This document shows, piece by piece, positions 6,990-15,736 of a DNA stretch of 17,989 nucleotides. The notes beneath the pieces were generated by a model. It ran no database searches. It was not told where the DNA came from and was given only the letters and a program-made list of their open reading frames with translations. The stretch covers positions 1 through 17,989 of the forward strand of contig CAKQCV010000051.1 of the NCBI GenBank assembly GCA_934217675.1. The letters run 5' to 3'. Each line of letters begins with the position of its first letter. Positions within the stretch are counted from its first letter, which is position 1. A program made the position numbers and the translations under genes. Source of the stretch: an uncultured Prevotella sp. (GTDB lineage Bacteria; Bacteroidota; Bacteroidia; Bacteroidales; Bacteroidaceae).

Positions 6990-7230
6990 CTTTGTGTAAA
7001 AATAAGTTAAACCTATAGCTGGAAAACTGTATTTAAAACAGTGTATGTTTGTTGTGTATACAACCTGACGGACAGCATCCGAAAAAGAGATGGTAGATTT
7101 TCAACATATACCTAACGTTTCCAGTGGCTTGACATTACGGACTATGCGTGTGAAACCACCGCCTCCCCCTCATCTTAGGGGCGAAGCAGTAGCCTGATTT
7201 TTCTTCAGTATAGTCTCTTGGTATAGTATT
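6990..7230. other. Non-coding stretch downstream of prfC, content unknown
   Basis: About 240 bp follow the prfC stop (minus direction) with no credible ORF. Visible small structures are ACTGT/ACAGT and GTTGT-GTAT-ACAAC near 7027-7063, and CCCCT-CATCTT-AGGGG at 7166-7181 within a GC-rich patch. None has a clear T tract, so the prfC terminator is not identified. No tmRNA, SRP RNA, RNase P RNA or riboswitch core was recognised. Confidence 0.5.
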
Positions 7231-8799
7231 TTAGAATTCGCTCGTGAAATGGAACTTTATATGCTTGAAGTCTTGCTGTGCCATCGACAGCACGTAGCCT
7301 GAGTCGGCGAGGAACACGTCTCTGCCATCTTTGTCTTTTGCCATATACTGGTATTTTCGCTTCTTAAAGTTCTCAAGTTCTTCGGGATTATCACTCTCTA
7401 TCCAGCATGCCTTATACAGATGCACAGGTTCCCAACGGCACTTGGCGTTGTATTCGTTTTCCAAGCGATATTGGATAACTTCAAACTGCAGTTGTCCTAC
7501 AGTTCCGATAATTTTTCTGCCGTTAAACTGGTTTACGAACATCTGTGCAACACCCTCGTCCATAAGCTGGTCAATACCTTTGTTGAGCTGTTTGCTCTTC
7601 ATAGGATCATCGTTCTCGATGTATTTAAACATTTCTGGAGAGAAAGACGGTAATCCTTTGAAGTGAAGTTTCTCGCCATCAGTTAAGGTGTCGCCGATTT
7701 TGAATATGCCATTGTCTGGCAATCCAACGATGTCTCCAGGATATGCTTCCTCAATAGTACTCTTGCGTTGTGCCATAAATTGGGTTGGGGAGGAGAATCT
7801 CACGGTTTTTCCTTGTCGCACATGTAGATAAGGCTTGTTGCGCTCAAACTTACCGCTACAAACTTTGCAGAAAGCAATACATGATCTGTGGTTAGGATCT
7901 ATATTCGCTGTAATCTTGAATATAAAGCCTGTAAACTTGGGTTCTTCTGGTTTTACAATACGTTCAACAGCCTGTGTCGGTCGTGGACTTGGAGCTATTT
8001 TTACAAAGCAATTTAATAATTCCTGAACTCCAAAATTGTTGAGTGCAGAACCGAAAAATACAGGTGCCACACTTGCCTCACGGTAGTCTTCAACATTGAA
8101 CTCAGGGTATACTCCTTCTACAAGTTCCAAATCTTCGCGCAGTTTCTCGGCATCTTGTTCTCCAATGTGTGCATCGAGATCACTGCTGTTTATGTCAACT
8201 TCAACTTTTTCTGTTACACGTTGCTTGTCAGGAGTAAACAAGTCAAGTTTATTTTCATAGATATTGTATACTCCCTTAAATTTGGCTCCTTGGTTTATTG
8301 GCCATGACAGAGGACGAACTTTTATTTCAAGTTCTTCTTCCAATTCGTCAAGCAAGTCAAAAGGGTCACGACCTTCACGGTCCATTTTATTTATGAAAAT
8401 GATAACAGGTGTGTTACGCATTCGGCACACACTCATCAGTTTACGTGTTTGTGCCTCTACACCCTTTGCCCCGTCTACTACAATAATTGCAGAATCAACT
8501 GCAGTTAATGTGCGGTAGGTGTCCTCCGCAAAATCTTGGTGTCCCGGTGTGTCAAGAATATTGACTTTATATCCTTCATAGTCAAATTCCATAACGGAAG
8601 TAGATACGGAGATTCCACGCTGTTTCTCTATATCCATCCAGTCAGAAGTTGCTGTTTTCCGTATTTTGTTGTTCTTTACAGCTCCTGCCACCTGTATCTG
8701 TCCTCCGAAGAGAAGAAATTTTTCTGTGAGTGTTGTCTTACCTGCATCAGGGTGGGAAATGATAGCGAAGGTACGTCTTCTTTCTATTTCGTTTGCCAT
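7231..8799 (-). CDS. prfC: Peptide chain release factor 3
   Basis: RF3 is the translational GTPase that removes RF1 or RF2 from the ribosome after peptide release. This 522-aa protein has the family length. The G motifs are intact: P-loop HPDAGKTT (16-23), switch [11 protein letters not shown] (61-70), DTPGH (83-87), NKMD (137-140) and the GSAL segment. The region [13 protein letters not shown] before switch I and the C-terminal beta-barrel plus RF3-specific domain are present, which separates it from EF-G and TypA. The ATG at 8799 gives the typical [20 protein letters not shown] start. It lies 66 bp after rfbD on the same strand and is the last gene of the LysE-DUF4924-rfbD-prfC run. A small hairpin (AAGAAT/ATTCTT) lies in the gap. 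Confidence 0.97.
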   Translation of the reverse strand: MANEIERRRTFAIISHPDAGKTTLTEKFLLFGGQIQVAGAVKNNKIRKTATSDWMDIEKQRGISVSTSVMEFDYEGYKVNILDTPGHQDFAEDTYRTLTAVDSAIIVVDGAKGVEAQTRKLMSVCRMRNTPVIIFINKMDREGRDPFDLLDELEEELEIKVRPLSWPINQGAKFKGVYNIYENKLDLFTPDKQRVTEKVEVDINSSDLDAHIGEQDAEKLREDLELVEGVYPEFNVEDYREASVAPVFFGSALNNFGVQELLNCFVKIAPSPRPTQAVERIVKPEEPKFTGFIFKITANIDPNHRSCIAFCKVCSGKFERNKPYLHVRQGKTVRFSSPTQFMAQRKSTIEEAYPGDIVGLPDNGIFKIGDTLTDGEKLHFKGLPSFSPEMFKYIENDDPMKSKQLNKGIDQLMDEGVAQMFVNQFNGRKIIGTVGQLQFEVIQYRLENEYNAKCRWEPVHLYKACWIESDNPEELENFKKRKYQYMAKDKDGRDVFLADSGYVLSMAQQDFKHIKFHFTSEF

Positions 8800-8865
8800 A
8801 TAATATTAAATGAAGAATCAGTATTCTTGATATTGTTCTTCATTGTTTAATCAGTTTGGTTTAAA

Positions 8866-9741
8866 TTAATTCTTCATATTTCTCATACAAGCCTCAAGAC
8901 TGTCAACCCAATACGGAATTTTAATTCCGAATGTTTCCTTTATCTTGGTTTTGTCCAAAACACTGTAAGCTGGTCTTTTTACAGGACTTGGGAATTCTTC
9001 ACTGTGGCATGGTTGTATGTCACAATTATTGTTGCCTGCGATTTTTGCAATTTTTATCGTGAAATCATACCAACTGCATACACCCTCGTTAGAGAAATGA
9101 TATATACCGGAATTGTTTTCAAATAATCTGTTTTCAATAATCTTGTTGATTACCTTTGCAAGGTCGAGAGCATATGTTGGTGTGCCACATTGGTCGAAAA
9201 CAACTTTTAGCTGAGGCTTTGTGGAAGTAAGATTTAGCATTGTCTTGACAAAGTTCTTGCCAAATTCAGAATACAGCCAAGCTGTTCGTATGATAATATG
9301 CTTAACCCCTGAAGCTATAATCTTTTCTTCTCCATGAAGTTTTGTCATTCCATATACACCTGTAGGTGTACCTTTTTGATTCTCCTTGCATGGCGTGTTG
9401 TAAGGATCTCCTCCAAAAACATAATCAGTACTGATGTGTACGAGCAGACCGTCAACTTCCTTCATTGCTTTTGCAAGGTTTTCAGGAGCTAAAGCATTCA
9501 ATTTTTCAACAATGTCTCCTGCTGTTTCTGCTGCATCCACATTTGTCCACGCCGCACAATTTACTATACACTTGATATTGTTCTCTTTGACAATTTTGCG
9601 AATGTCGTCAAGAGATGTTATATCCAAATGTGTATATCCATCACATACATCTGTGAAAATATATGTATCCTTACTGTCTTTTGCAACGAGTTGCATCTCG
9701 TTTCCGAGCTGACCGCCAGCCCCTGTTACCAATATGTTCAT
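8866..9741 (-). CDS. rfbD: dTDP-4-dehydrorhamnose reductase
   Basis: RfbD/RmlD reduces dTDP-4-keto-L-rhamnose to dTDP-L-rhamnose, the last step in making the rhamnose donor for surface polysaccharides. This 291-aa protein is a short-chain dehydrogenase of normal family length. It shows the Rossmann motif TGAGGQLG (6-13), the STDYVF segment (104-109) with the catalytic Ser/Thr, and the YGMTK Tyr-Lys pair (Y130, K134). The other rml genes are not in the window, so it is detached from the rest of its pathway here. It starts 15 bp after the DUF4924 gene stop and precedes prfC by 66 bp. Confidence 0.95.
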   Translation of the reverse strand: MNILVTGAGGQLGNEMQLVAKDSKDTYIFTDVCDGYTHLDITSLDDIRKIVKENNIKCIVNCAAWTNVDAAETAGDIVEKLNALAPENLAKAMKEVDGLLVHISTDYVFGGDPYNTPCKENQKGTPTGVYGMTKLHGEEKIIASGVKHIIIRTAWLYSEFGKNFVKTMLNLTSTKPQLKVVFDQCGTPTYALDLAKVINKIIENRLFENNSGIYHFSNEGVCSWYDFTIKIAKIAGNNNCDIQPCHSEEFPSPVKRPAYSVLDKTKIKETFGIKIPYWVDSLEACMRNMKN

Positions 9742-9756
9742 AATTTAATTCTTGAT

Positions 9757-10302
9757 TTATTCCAACTCAAGTTCTCCTTTTTTATCCTTTAAGTAATAGT
9801 CTGACAACATGCCAATAAAGGTTGTTATTTCTTTTATTGCGTGTTCTGTGTCAGGTGATACTGTTTTTTTTTGTAGCCGCAACATCATAACTCCGTATAG
9901 TGCATTGAAGCATGTTTCAATTTCATTTTCGTTTTTGTCAGCTCCACGTTTGCGAAGTTCAACTATGAAAGGCAAAACTTTGTAATATTCGCTATTGAAA
10001 AAAGGAAATTTTGTGCTTTGCAGAAGTTCGTTGCTAAGCTCTGAAAGTTGCTGAATTATAATTTTGTTTATTTGCAGATGACCGTGTTCGCGGCATCCCT
10101 CGCCATTCATCATCTTGACAAGGTTTCCATACCAGTCTGTCATTTCCTCTTTTTGTTCGTCAGTATAATTGAATTTATCAATATACTCATGGCGTATTCT
10201 TGCTAAAGAGCATCCGTAAGCTCTTATTATATCCTCTACCTGCCACATGTAAAGCAAGTATTCTGCAATATTCTTTTTCCGAAGTTCTTGTGATATAAAC
10301 AT
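9757..10302 (-). CDS. DUF4924 family protein
   Basis: This 181-aa soluble protein is mostly alpha-helical by eye, with no signal peptide or transmembrane segment. It begins with a segment of the kind ELRKKNIAEYLLYMWQVED and contains a charged mid-section EEMTDWYGNLVKMM and HLQINKIIIQQLSELS. I recognise it as the Bacteroidota-specific family DUF4924, whose function is unknown. No catalytic motif is visible. It lies 50 bp after the LysE gene and 15 bp before rfbD, so co-transcription with both is likely. The gene order DUF4924-rfbD-prfC is, from memory, common in Bacteroides relatives. Confidence 0.8.
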   Translation of the reverse strand: MFISQELRKKNIAEYLLYMWQVEDIIRAYGCSLARIRHEYIDKFNYTDEQKEEMTDWYGNLVKMMNGEGCREHGHLQINKIIIQQLSELSNELLQSTKFPFFNSEYYKVLPFIVELRKRGADKNENEIETCFNALYGVMMLRLQKKTVSPDTEHAIKEITTFIGMLSDYYLKDKKGELELE

Positions 10303-10352
10303 CTTTCAATACTTTAAAAATTAGTATGTTATGTTTGTTTATTTTTTTATTA

Positions 10353-11033
10353 TTAATGTCCGACGTTGGGTAATGTATACAGGTTGAATACCGTACCAAT
10401 GAGGACAATAATAGACATGATAATCACGATACTCCCAACAACCTTATTTATTATTTGGATTCCGTTTGTATCGAAAACTGCTCTAATCTTATCTATTAAC
10501 CATGTTAACCCGTACCACCATAACAAGGCTCCTGCTATTATACCGAAATAACCAGCGCTCATTTCAAGAGGATGGTCTGGTATGATAAATGCGAATTGTG
10601 CAAACAGCCCCATCATTAACATGATGATAAGTGGGTTTGAGAATGTAACGAGAAAAGCTGTAACTCCATTATGTACTAATGAACCTTTGGTGTTTTTTTT
10701 ACTCATGTGCATTTTTTTCATTGGATTGCTTTTGAATGAGTAAATACCAAAAATCATTAATATAACACTTGCGCTGATTTGTAGAATGTATCTGTAATGT
10801 GCATTACTTATAAAGTCCATAACAAATGACATTCCAAGTCCTGTAATCAATGCGTATATAAAGTCACTTAGGCATGCTCCGATACCAGTAACGAAACCGA
10901 ACCATCTGCCTTTATTCAAAGTACGTTGTACACATAACACTCCTACCGGCCCCATAGGTGCCGATATGAGTATGCCTATAAGTACGCCTTTGCATAGCAA
11001 ATCTAATATGTTTATATGAAATGGAAATGGCAT
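10353..11033 (-). CDS. LysE/RhtB-type amino acid exporter
   Basis: This 226-aa inner-membrane protein has about six hydrophobic helices and the LysE-family signature near its N-terminus: SAPMGPVGVLCVQRTLNKGR (24-43), followed by GFVTGIG. Family members export amino acids such as lysine, threonine or homoserine lactone; the substrate here cannot be told. It is a little longer than the usual ~205 residues because of a short N-terminal extension before the first helix. It is the first gene of the minus-strand run LysE-DUF4924-rfbD-prfC and diverges from the ROK kinase. Upstream I see only a near-match -7 element (TATCTTTC, 11069-11062) without a good TTTG partner. Confidence 0.88.
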   Translation of the reverse strand: MPFPFHINILDLLCKGVLIGILISAPMGPVGVLCVQRTLNKGRWFGFVTGIGACLSDFIYALITGLGMSFVMDFISNAHYRYILQISASVILMIFGIYSFKSNPMKKMHMSKKNTKGSLVHNGVTAFLVTFSNPLIIMLMMGLFAQFAFIIPDHPLEMSAGYFGIIAGALLWWYGLTWLIDKIRAVFDTNGIQIINKVVGSIVIIMSIIVLIGTVFNLYTLPNVGH

Positions 11034-11172
11034 AGTGAGTGCAAAGTTCTACAATTTTTACGAAAGATACAAATTTTGTGTATGAAAGTTTGTTACTGTA
11101 CCCATTTTTATTCAAATATTATTGATATAGGTTAGGCATAGCATAATTTTTATAAAAAAACTTGACTTGTTT

Positions 11173-11203
11173 TTTGGATACTCTGTGATTTGTCCTACCT
11201 TTG
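11173..11203 (+). promoter_or_regulatory. Bacteroidota-type promoter for the ROK kinase gene
   Basis: TTTG (11173-11176), a 19-nt spacer and TACCTTTG (11196-11203) followed by G match the -33/-7 consensus fully. The predicted leader to the ATG at 11242 is about 30 nt. It lies in the 208-bp divergent gap shared with the LysE gene. Confidence 0.85.
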
Positions 11204-11241
11204 GCAAATAAATAATAAATTTCTTTTGACATAATCAGAAA

Positions 11242-12225
11242 ATGGAAGCACAAGTTAATGGAAGACCTTATACTATAGGTCTTGATTTAGGAGGAACTAA
11301 TGCCGTGTTCGGTATTGTAGACTTTGTCGGAAACATTGTTGAACATACTTCTATAAAGACTCAAGAGTATGACACTGCTGAAAAGTTTGTTGATGCAGGA
11401 GTTGCTGCCTTGAAGCCTATAATAGATAAAGTCGGCGGAATAAACAAAATAGAAGGAATGGGTATTGGGGCACCAAACTCAAACTTTTATGATGGTACTA
11501 TCGCTTATGCTCCCAATATATCTTGGGCGCATGATTGTGTGGTTCCTTTTGCCAAAATGTTCAGCGACAAACTGTCTGTTCCTGTGTCTATAACCAACGA
11601 TGCAAATGCCGCTGCTCTTGGAGAAATGACGTATGGAGTAGCCAAAGGCATGAAAAATTTTATAATGATAACTTTAGGCACAGGAGTCGGCTCTGGAATT
11701 GTAATTAATGGTCAGATGGTGTATGGCTCTGATGGGCTTGCTGGAGAACTTGGACATGTAATTATGCGTCGTGAAAATGGAAGAAAATGCGGATGTGGCA
11801 GGAAAGGTTGTCTTGAAGCTTATTGTTCAGCAACAGGAGTGGCACGCACGGCACGCGAATTCCTTGAACAAACTGATGAGCCTTCTTTGTTGCGTGAGTT
11901 AAAATTAGAGGATATTACGTCTCTTGATGTCTCAAAAGCAGCACAGAAAGGTGATGCGCTTGCGTCTCGTGTTTATGAGTTTACAGGAAAGATGCTTGGT
12001 GAGGCGTGTGCCGACTTTACCACATTCTGTTCGCCAGAAGCATTCGTCTTGTTTGGCGGATTGGTAAAAGCCGGTGATTTGCTGATGAAGCCATTGTTGA
12101 AAAGTTATGATGAGAATGTTATGGGAATATTCCGTGGAAAAGCGAAATTCCTTGTCAGTAGTCTTGATGGAGCAGGTGCCGCAGTACTTGGAGCAAGTGC
12201 GATAGTTAAAAATTCAGAGCATTAA
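11242..12225 (+). CDS. ROK-family sugar kinase (glucokinase-like)
   Basis: This 327-aa cytoplasmic kinase has the ASKHA fold. It shows phosphate-1 motif DLGGTN (15-20), the catalytic aspartate in TNDANAAALGE (118-128, D120), phosphate-2 motif LGTGVGSGI (145-153) and the ROK zinc site formed by H172 in GELGH with the cysteines of CGCGRKGC (183-190). No DNA-binding N-terminus is present, so it is a kinase and not a ROK repressor. The GELGH and ExGH-type elements fit glucose or another hexose as substrate; Bacteroidales annotate such proteins as glucokinase, but mannose, fructose or an aminosugar cannot be excluded. It has its own promoter and is followed by a hairpin region before the HAD gene. 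Confidence 0.92.
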   Translation: MEAQVNGRPYTIGLDLGGTNAVFGIVDFVGNIVEHTSIKTQEYDTAEKFVDAGVAALKPIIDKVGGINKIEGMGIGAPNSNFYDGTIAYAPNISWAHDCVVPFAKMFSDKLSVPVSITNDANAAALGEMTYGVAKGMKNFIMITLGTGVGSGIVINGQMVYGSDGLAGELGHVIMRRENGRKCGCGRKGCLEAYCSATGVARTAREFLEQTDEPSLLRELKLEDITSLDVSKAAQKGDALASRVYEFTGKMLGEACADFTTFCSPEAFVLFGGLVKAGDLLMKPLLKSYDENVMGIFRGKAKFLVSSLDGAGAAVLGASAIVKNSEH

Positions 12226-12228
12226 ATG

Positions 12229-12343
12229 TATTCTTTCTTGCATGAGAATACAAATTTATATTGGCAAATTGCTTGGAACATGTTTGCTTTATAATGAGCA
12301 AACATGTTCTTGACTATTTGTCTGTTTTTTATAAGAAAGAATA
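12229..12343. repeat. Nested inverted repeats between the ROK and HAD genes
   Basis: An outer pair, TATTCTTTCTT (12229-12239) and AAGAAAGAATA (12333-12343), is a perfect 11-bp inverted repeat. It encloses a perfect 13-bp hairpin, GAACATGTTTGCT (12276-12288) with AGCAAACATGTTC (12297-12309) and an 8-nt loop. A T6 run follows at 12325-12330. The inner hairpin may terminate ROK transcription, although the T run is some 15 nt away. The outer ends with TA at both tips also give it the look of a small MITE. Confidence 0.75.
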
Positions 12344-12363
12344 TAAGATAAGAGATTGTGTGT

Positions 12364-13158
12364 ATGGATAAAAAAATTAATGCGCTTTTTTTTGATATTG
12401 ACGGAACTTTAGTTAGCTTTAATACTCATAAAGTTCCGGATTCAACGGTTGAGGCTATAAAAATTGCAAAGTCAAAGGGTGTGGGTATATATATATCTAC
12501 AGGAAGACCATTGCAAATAATAACAAATTTGGGTAGTATATTACCTTATATTGATGGGTATATAACAACAAATGGGGCTTTGTGTATTGTAAATGGAAAA
12601 ACGGTATGTTGCAATCCTATTCCGCAAGATAATGTTGAACTATTGATTTCTGATGCAAAGAAGTTTGATTATGCGGTTATTGTAGTAGGAGATAAAAATG
12701 TAGGACTTTACAATTATAAGCCTATATTTGATGATGTGTTCGTGAAAGAATTGAATGTAACAAATATTGATACCTGCTTACCTGTAGATAAAATACTGGA
12801 AAGAGAGAGGATACTTCAGTTTACTCCGTTTATATCAGCTTCTCATGAGTCAGTTTTGATGAAAGAACTTTCAGAGTGTGTTTCTGGTAGATGGCATCCA
12901 GCATTTACAGACATTACAGCAAAGACGGCTGATAAAGGAAAGGGACTTGAAGCGATGGCTTCTTATTTGAATATAGATATTTCTGCAACGATTGCTTTTG
13001 GTGACGGTGGTAATGATATTGCAATTTTGAAGCGTGCTGGAGTAGGGATAGCTATGGGCAATGCTGGTGAAAATGTAAAAAATATAGCTGATTATATAAC
13101 TACTTCTGTGGATAATGACGGAGTGTGGAATGCTTTAAAAAATTTCAATGTAATTTGA
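12364..13158 (+). CDS. Cof-type HAD-IIB phosphatase
   Basis: This 264-aa protein is a haloacid dehalogenase-superfamily hydrolase with a C2B cap. Motif I is DIDGT (D11 nucleophile, D13), motif II STGRP (45-49), motif III the lysine K191 in TADKGKG, and motif IV FGDGGND (212-218, with D214 and D218 binding magnesium). The cap lies at about 80-185. Relatives dephosphorylate sugar phosphates, flavin precursors or pyridoxal phosphate; specificity is not predictable here. I chose ATG at 12364 in preference to an in-frame GTG two codons upstream; AAGAGA lies about 10 nt before the ATG. It follows the ROK kinase by 138 bp including the nested repeat, and converges on the mechanosensitive channel gene. 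Confidence 0.92.
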   Translation: MDKKINALFFDIDGTLVSFNTHKVPDSTVEAIKIAKSKGVGIYISTGRPLQIITNLGSILPYIDGYITTNGALCIVNGKTVCCNPIPQDNVELLISDAKKFDYAVIVVGDKNVGLYNYKPIFDDVFVKELNVTNIDTCLPVDKILERERILQFTPFISASHESVLMKELSECVSGRWHPAFTDITAKTADKGKGLEAMASYLNIDISATIAFGDGGNDIAILKRAGVGIAMGNAGENVKNIADYITTSVDNDGVWNALKNFNVI

Positions 13159-13170
13159 TATTAAAGATAA

Positions 13171-13231
13171 CAATGCCACATATCTGAAATTTTGAAGTAT
13201 CAAAGAGTATGTTCGTTATAATATGGCATTG
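13171..13231. repeat. 8-bp inverted repeat in the convergent gap
   Basis: CAATGCCA (13171-13178) and TGGCATTG (13224-13231) are perfect inverted copies 45 bp apart, with CATAT/ATATG sequences at their inner edges that can add pairs. It lies just after the HAD stop and before the strong bidirectional hairpin, and may contribute to the 3' end structure of the HAD transcript. Confidence 0.45.
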
Positions 13232-13247
13232 AATGTCTGTAAATATA

Positions 13248-13295
13248 TAAATAGGAAGTAAATGCCTTTTATTATTTGTATTTACTTCCTATTTA
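13248..13295. terminator. Bidirectional hairpin terminator between convergent genes
   Basis: TAAATAGGAAGTAAAT (13248-13263) pairs perfectly over 16 bp with ATTTACTTCCTATTTA (13280-13295), with further G-T and C-G pairs towards the loop. On the plus strand the stem is followed by ATGTTTTTATTT. It lies 90 bp after the HAD stop and 7 bp from the channel stop codon, the position expected for a shared terminator. Confidence 0.8.
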
Positions 13296-13301
13296 ATGTT
13301 T

Positions 13302-15650
13302 TTATTTAGCTATTTCCTTAATATACACATCTCTTTTTGGAAAAGGCATTTCAATGTCGTTCTCATTTAGAGTGTTGTATATGCATTCTTTTATTTGACT
13401 TTCTGCAGCAACCTGTTTCGTTACGTCAACCCAACATACGAATTTGAAGTTTATACTATTATCTCCAAATTCATTGAAAAGAACGCTCAAACCTTTCTCT
13501 TCTTTTATATATGGTATCTTTAATGCTTTTACGGCATTGATAACAACTTTACGCATTTGCTCAACATTTGTTCCGTATCCCACACCAAAGTTTACTACGG
13601 ACAGTTCATAACCATGGTTGCGTGTTAGGTTCTTGTAGTTTTTGGTGAACAATTGTGAGTTTTGAAATGCAATGATAGAACCGTCGGTAGCTTCAATCAT
13701 CGTGCTTGTGTAGTTTATGCTGCTTACTTTTCCTCTTGTTCCGTCACATTCAATCCAGTCGCCAATGTTTATGCGTCCTGCCATTAGTGATATTCCATAA
13801 TAGATGTTCTCAAGTATGTCTTTTGATGCAAAACCAACACCAGTAGATAATCCTCCTGAAACGACAACCAACCATGTGTTGCTTACATTAAGAATTGCTA
13901 AACTTGCCAATAGCCATATACCCCAAACAAAAACTTGAATAACGTTTTTCCCCATCACATTGCGACTTGCTGCTGTACGCGAGTCTTTTTTGTTGAAATG
14001 CAACTGCATGAATGCGATAGACGTTGAACTAATGTAGTTGAAAATAAACCAAAGTACAATTACGGTTATTATTGAAGAGAAGCTAACACTAAAATTACTT
14101 ACGTCAATAAATCTCTTTGTGTATAGCCGCTGCATCATATCGCTAAGGTTGAAAACATCGGCAGCCCAATATATGGAAATCAAAATAGAGCAGATACCCA
14201 TTATAGGTAGTCCTGCTTTGAGAAGTAACTGATAAATCCAAGTTTTGTCTATGCCTTTTTCTTCCAGATGGTGAATTGCAGAATATTTGCTCATCCATTC
14301 TGCAAGGCAGTTTATTGTAAGTATACATGTAAGTTGCATGATCCACCAAATCAAAAGCTGTACGCTAAAAAGTGTATATCCTATCCATGAGCATACTGTA
14401 CTTACAACAAATACAGCGAGAGACAAGTATGTAAAGAACATATCGGACTTTGGTATCTTTTCATTATGTCTGCTTATGACATTCCATTGCCATAGCGTGC
14501 AAATAAGTAATATCGGTGGAAATATTAAGTTTACCAAGTCATTAGGTACCAATATGATTCTGAATGCAATGACAATAAATCCGACCAAAATCAGTGGCGA
14601 ATATATTCTAAATGCACTTTTTATTTGTTTCCCGTTAACTCTAAGTAATAAAGAAATCAAAATAACCCCGAGCAGCCACGCATATTCAACGAGCAGGTTG
14701 CTTGCCATGGCTATAAAGTTCTGATTTACGGTGCTTCGGATAATACCGATAATTATAGCAAACGTTACAGTTGTAGTTGCCATAATTATGCACGCACGCT
14801 TTTGCAAAAACTGTTCTGTACGGAATTTTATTGGCATTAAGTATCTAATGGCAAGCATATTCAGCAAAACGGCAATTATGCCATAGAAAATAATACTCAT
14901 GAAAAGTCCGATAATCATTTTACCGTCCCATTGTGAGTTTATTTTCCTTGATGTATGATATTTATCGTTTACAGTTTCTGCTGTTTTTGTGAATTGAGTT
15001 CCGAAATTCGCTATTATTTTGAAATAGTTGTCACCGCCGTTTTTAAAGATGCTGTTTTGTATTTCATTATATCTATTGTTGGCATAGTCGTTAAGTCCCT
15101 TCAGGTGGTTTTCGGTCATGTCATAATATTTGATATAATCTTGTAGCACCCCTTTGTTTTCCACCATGTTGTTTCGAATGCAAACGGCAAGTGTAAGACA
15201 CACGTTTCGGTCTATTTTTGCTTTGCGGCTTAATGTCATAACTGGCATCGTTTCTAAGGCATTTACAAGACTGTCATATCTCGCAATTTCACTGTTTATT
15301 TGTGTTATGTAAGATCTGAAAGGTAGCGCACTTTTGCGGAAATTGTGGAATTGGTCTGTTGCCTCATGGCATGCATATGCCAAGTCAAAAACGTAATCAG
15401 GCTTTTGTGAGTAAAGCATAAGTGCATTTTGGTTGCTCTTAGCAAGAATAGAGAAAATGTTCTTCTTTACTTTCTCATTTCCGGCTTTCATCATCATCTG
15501 CCTTTTCTTTTGCTCTTGATGATATGTTGTTAACTCATTCCTCAAAATGGAAAGTGTGTTGTTTAGATCTTTCTCTTTGAGCACAGAATAACCTGGTAGT
15601 GCAAAGAGTAAAGTTAGTAGATACAGTATAAATAGTCTTTTTTTCATCAT
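13302..15650 (-). CDS. Large MscS-family (MscK/MscM-like) mechanosensitive ion channel
   Basis: This 782-aa membrane protein has a signal peptide (1-22), a charged helical periplasmic region (about 25-240), then roughly ten hydrophobic segments between 243 and 590. The pore-lining TM3 region carries GGLSTGVGFASKDILEN (599-615). The MscS beta domain follows (about 626-672, with NIGDWIECDGTRGKV and FQNSQLFTKN), then the C-terminal alpha/beta domain (680-780). The core MscS fold is preceded by a long extra membrane and periplasmic part, as in MscK, YbiO and MscM. Such channels open under membrane tension to release solutes on hypo-osmotic shock. The N-terminal extension shows no motif I know. 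It is monocistronic, between a shared terminator and a divergent gap with the BadF gene. Confidence 0.9.
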   Translation of the reverse strand: MMKKRLFILYLLTLLFALPGYSVLKEKDLNNTLSILRNELTTYHQEQKKRQMMMKAGNEKVKKNIFSILAKSNQNALMLYSQKPDYVFDLAYACHEATDQFHNFRKSALPFRSYITQINSEIARYDSLVNALETMPVMTLSRKAKIDRNVCLTLAVCIRNNMVENKGVLQDYIKYYDMTENHLKGLNDYANNRYNEIQNSIFKNGGDNYFKIIANFGTQFTKTAETVNDKYHTSRKINSQWDGKMIIGLFMSIIFYGIIAVLLNMLAIRYLMPIKFRTEQFLQKRACIIMATTTVTFAIIIGIIRSTVNQNFIAMASNLLVEYAWLLGVILISLLLRVNGKQIKSAFRIYSPLILVGFIVIAFRIILVPNDLVNLIFPPILLICTLWQWNVISRHNEKIPKSDMFFTYLSLAVFVVSTVCSWIGYTLFSVQLLIWWIMQLTCILTINCLAEWMSKYSAIHHLEEKGIDKTWIYQLLLKAGLPIMGICSILISIYWAADVFNLSDMMQRLYTKRFIDVSNFSVSFSSIITVIVLWFIFNYISSTSIAFMQLHFNKKDSRTAASRNVMGKNVIQVFVWGIWLLASLAILNVSNTWLVVVSGGLSTGVGFASKDILENIYYGISLMAGRINIGDWIECDGTRGKVSSINYTSTMIEATDGSIIAFQNSQLFTKNYKNLTRNHGYELSVVNFGVGYGTNVEQMRKVVINAVKALKIPYIKEEKGLSVLFNEFGDNSINFKFVCWVDVTKQVAAESQIKECIYNTLNENDIEMPFPKRDVYIKEIAK

Positions 15651-15667
15651 ATTATATATTTGATTTG

Positions 15668-15675
15668 CAAATTTA
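15668..15675 (-). promoter_or_regulatory. Probable -7 element for the channel gene
   Basis: On the minus strand TAAATTTG followed by C matches the TAnnTTTG consensus and lies just upstream of the ATG at 15650. No TTTG was found at the correct distance upstream, and the leader would be short, so this is a weak call. Confidence 0.35.
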
Positions 15676-15697
15676 CAATTTTATCATTTATTATCAT

Positions 15698-15705
15698 TAC
15701 TTTTG
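15698..15705 (+). promoter_or_regulatory. Probable -7 element for the BadF-type kinase gene
   Basis: TACTTTTG followed by C matches TAnnTTTG and lies about 32 nt before the ATG at 15737. No TTTG at 19-21 nt upstream was found. It sits only 22 bp from the opposing -7 candidate of the channel gene, so the two divergent promoters may interfere. Confidence 0.4.
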
Positions 15706-15736
15706 CTCTAAATTTTGATTAATCAATTTTATTATT

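Noticed and set aside
6962..7018. 18-codon plus-strand ORF starting in the right repeat arm
   Set aside because: It mirrors the same repeat-derived start, is very short and has no supporting signals.
7166..7181. prfC intrinsic terminator at CCCCT-CATCTT-AGGGG
   Set aside because: The stem is only 5 bp and no T tract follows in the minus direction.
11062..11069. -7 element for the LysE-family gene (TATCTTTC on the minus strand)
   Set aside because: It differs from TAnnTTTG at the last base and lacks a -33 partner, so it was mentioned only in the gene entry.
14287..14724. 145-codon plus-strand ORF inside the channel gene
   Set aside because: It is antisense to membrane-helix coding sequence and has no recognisable domain.
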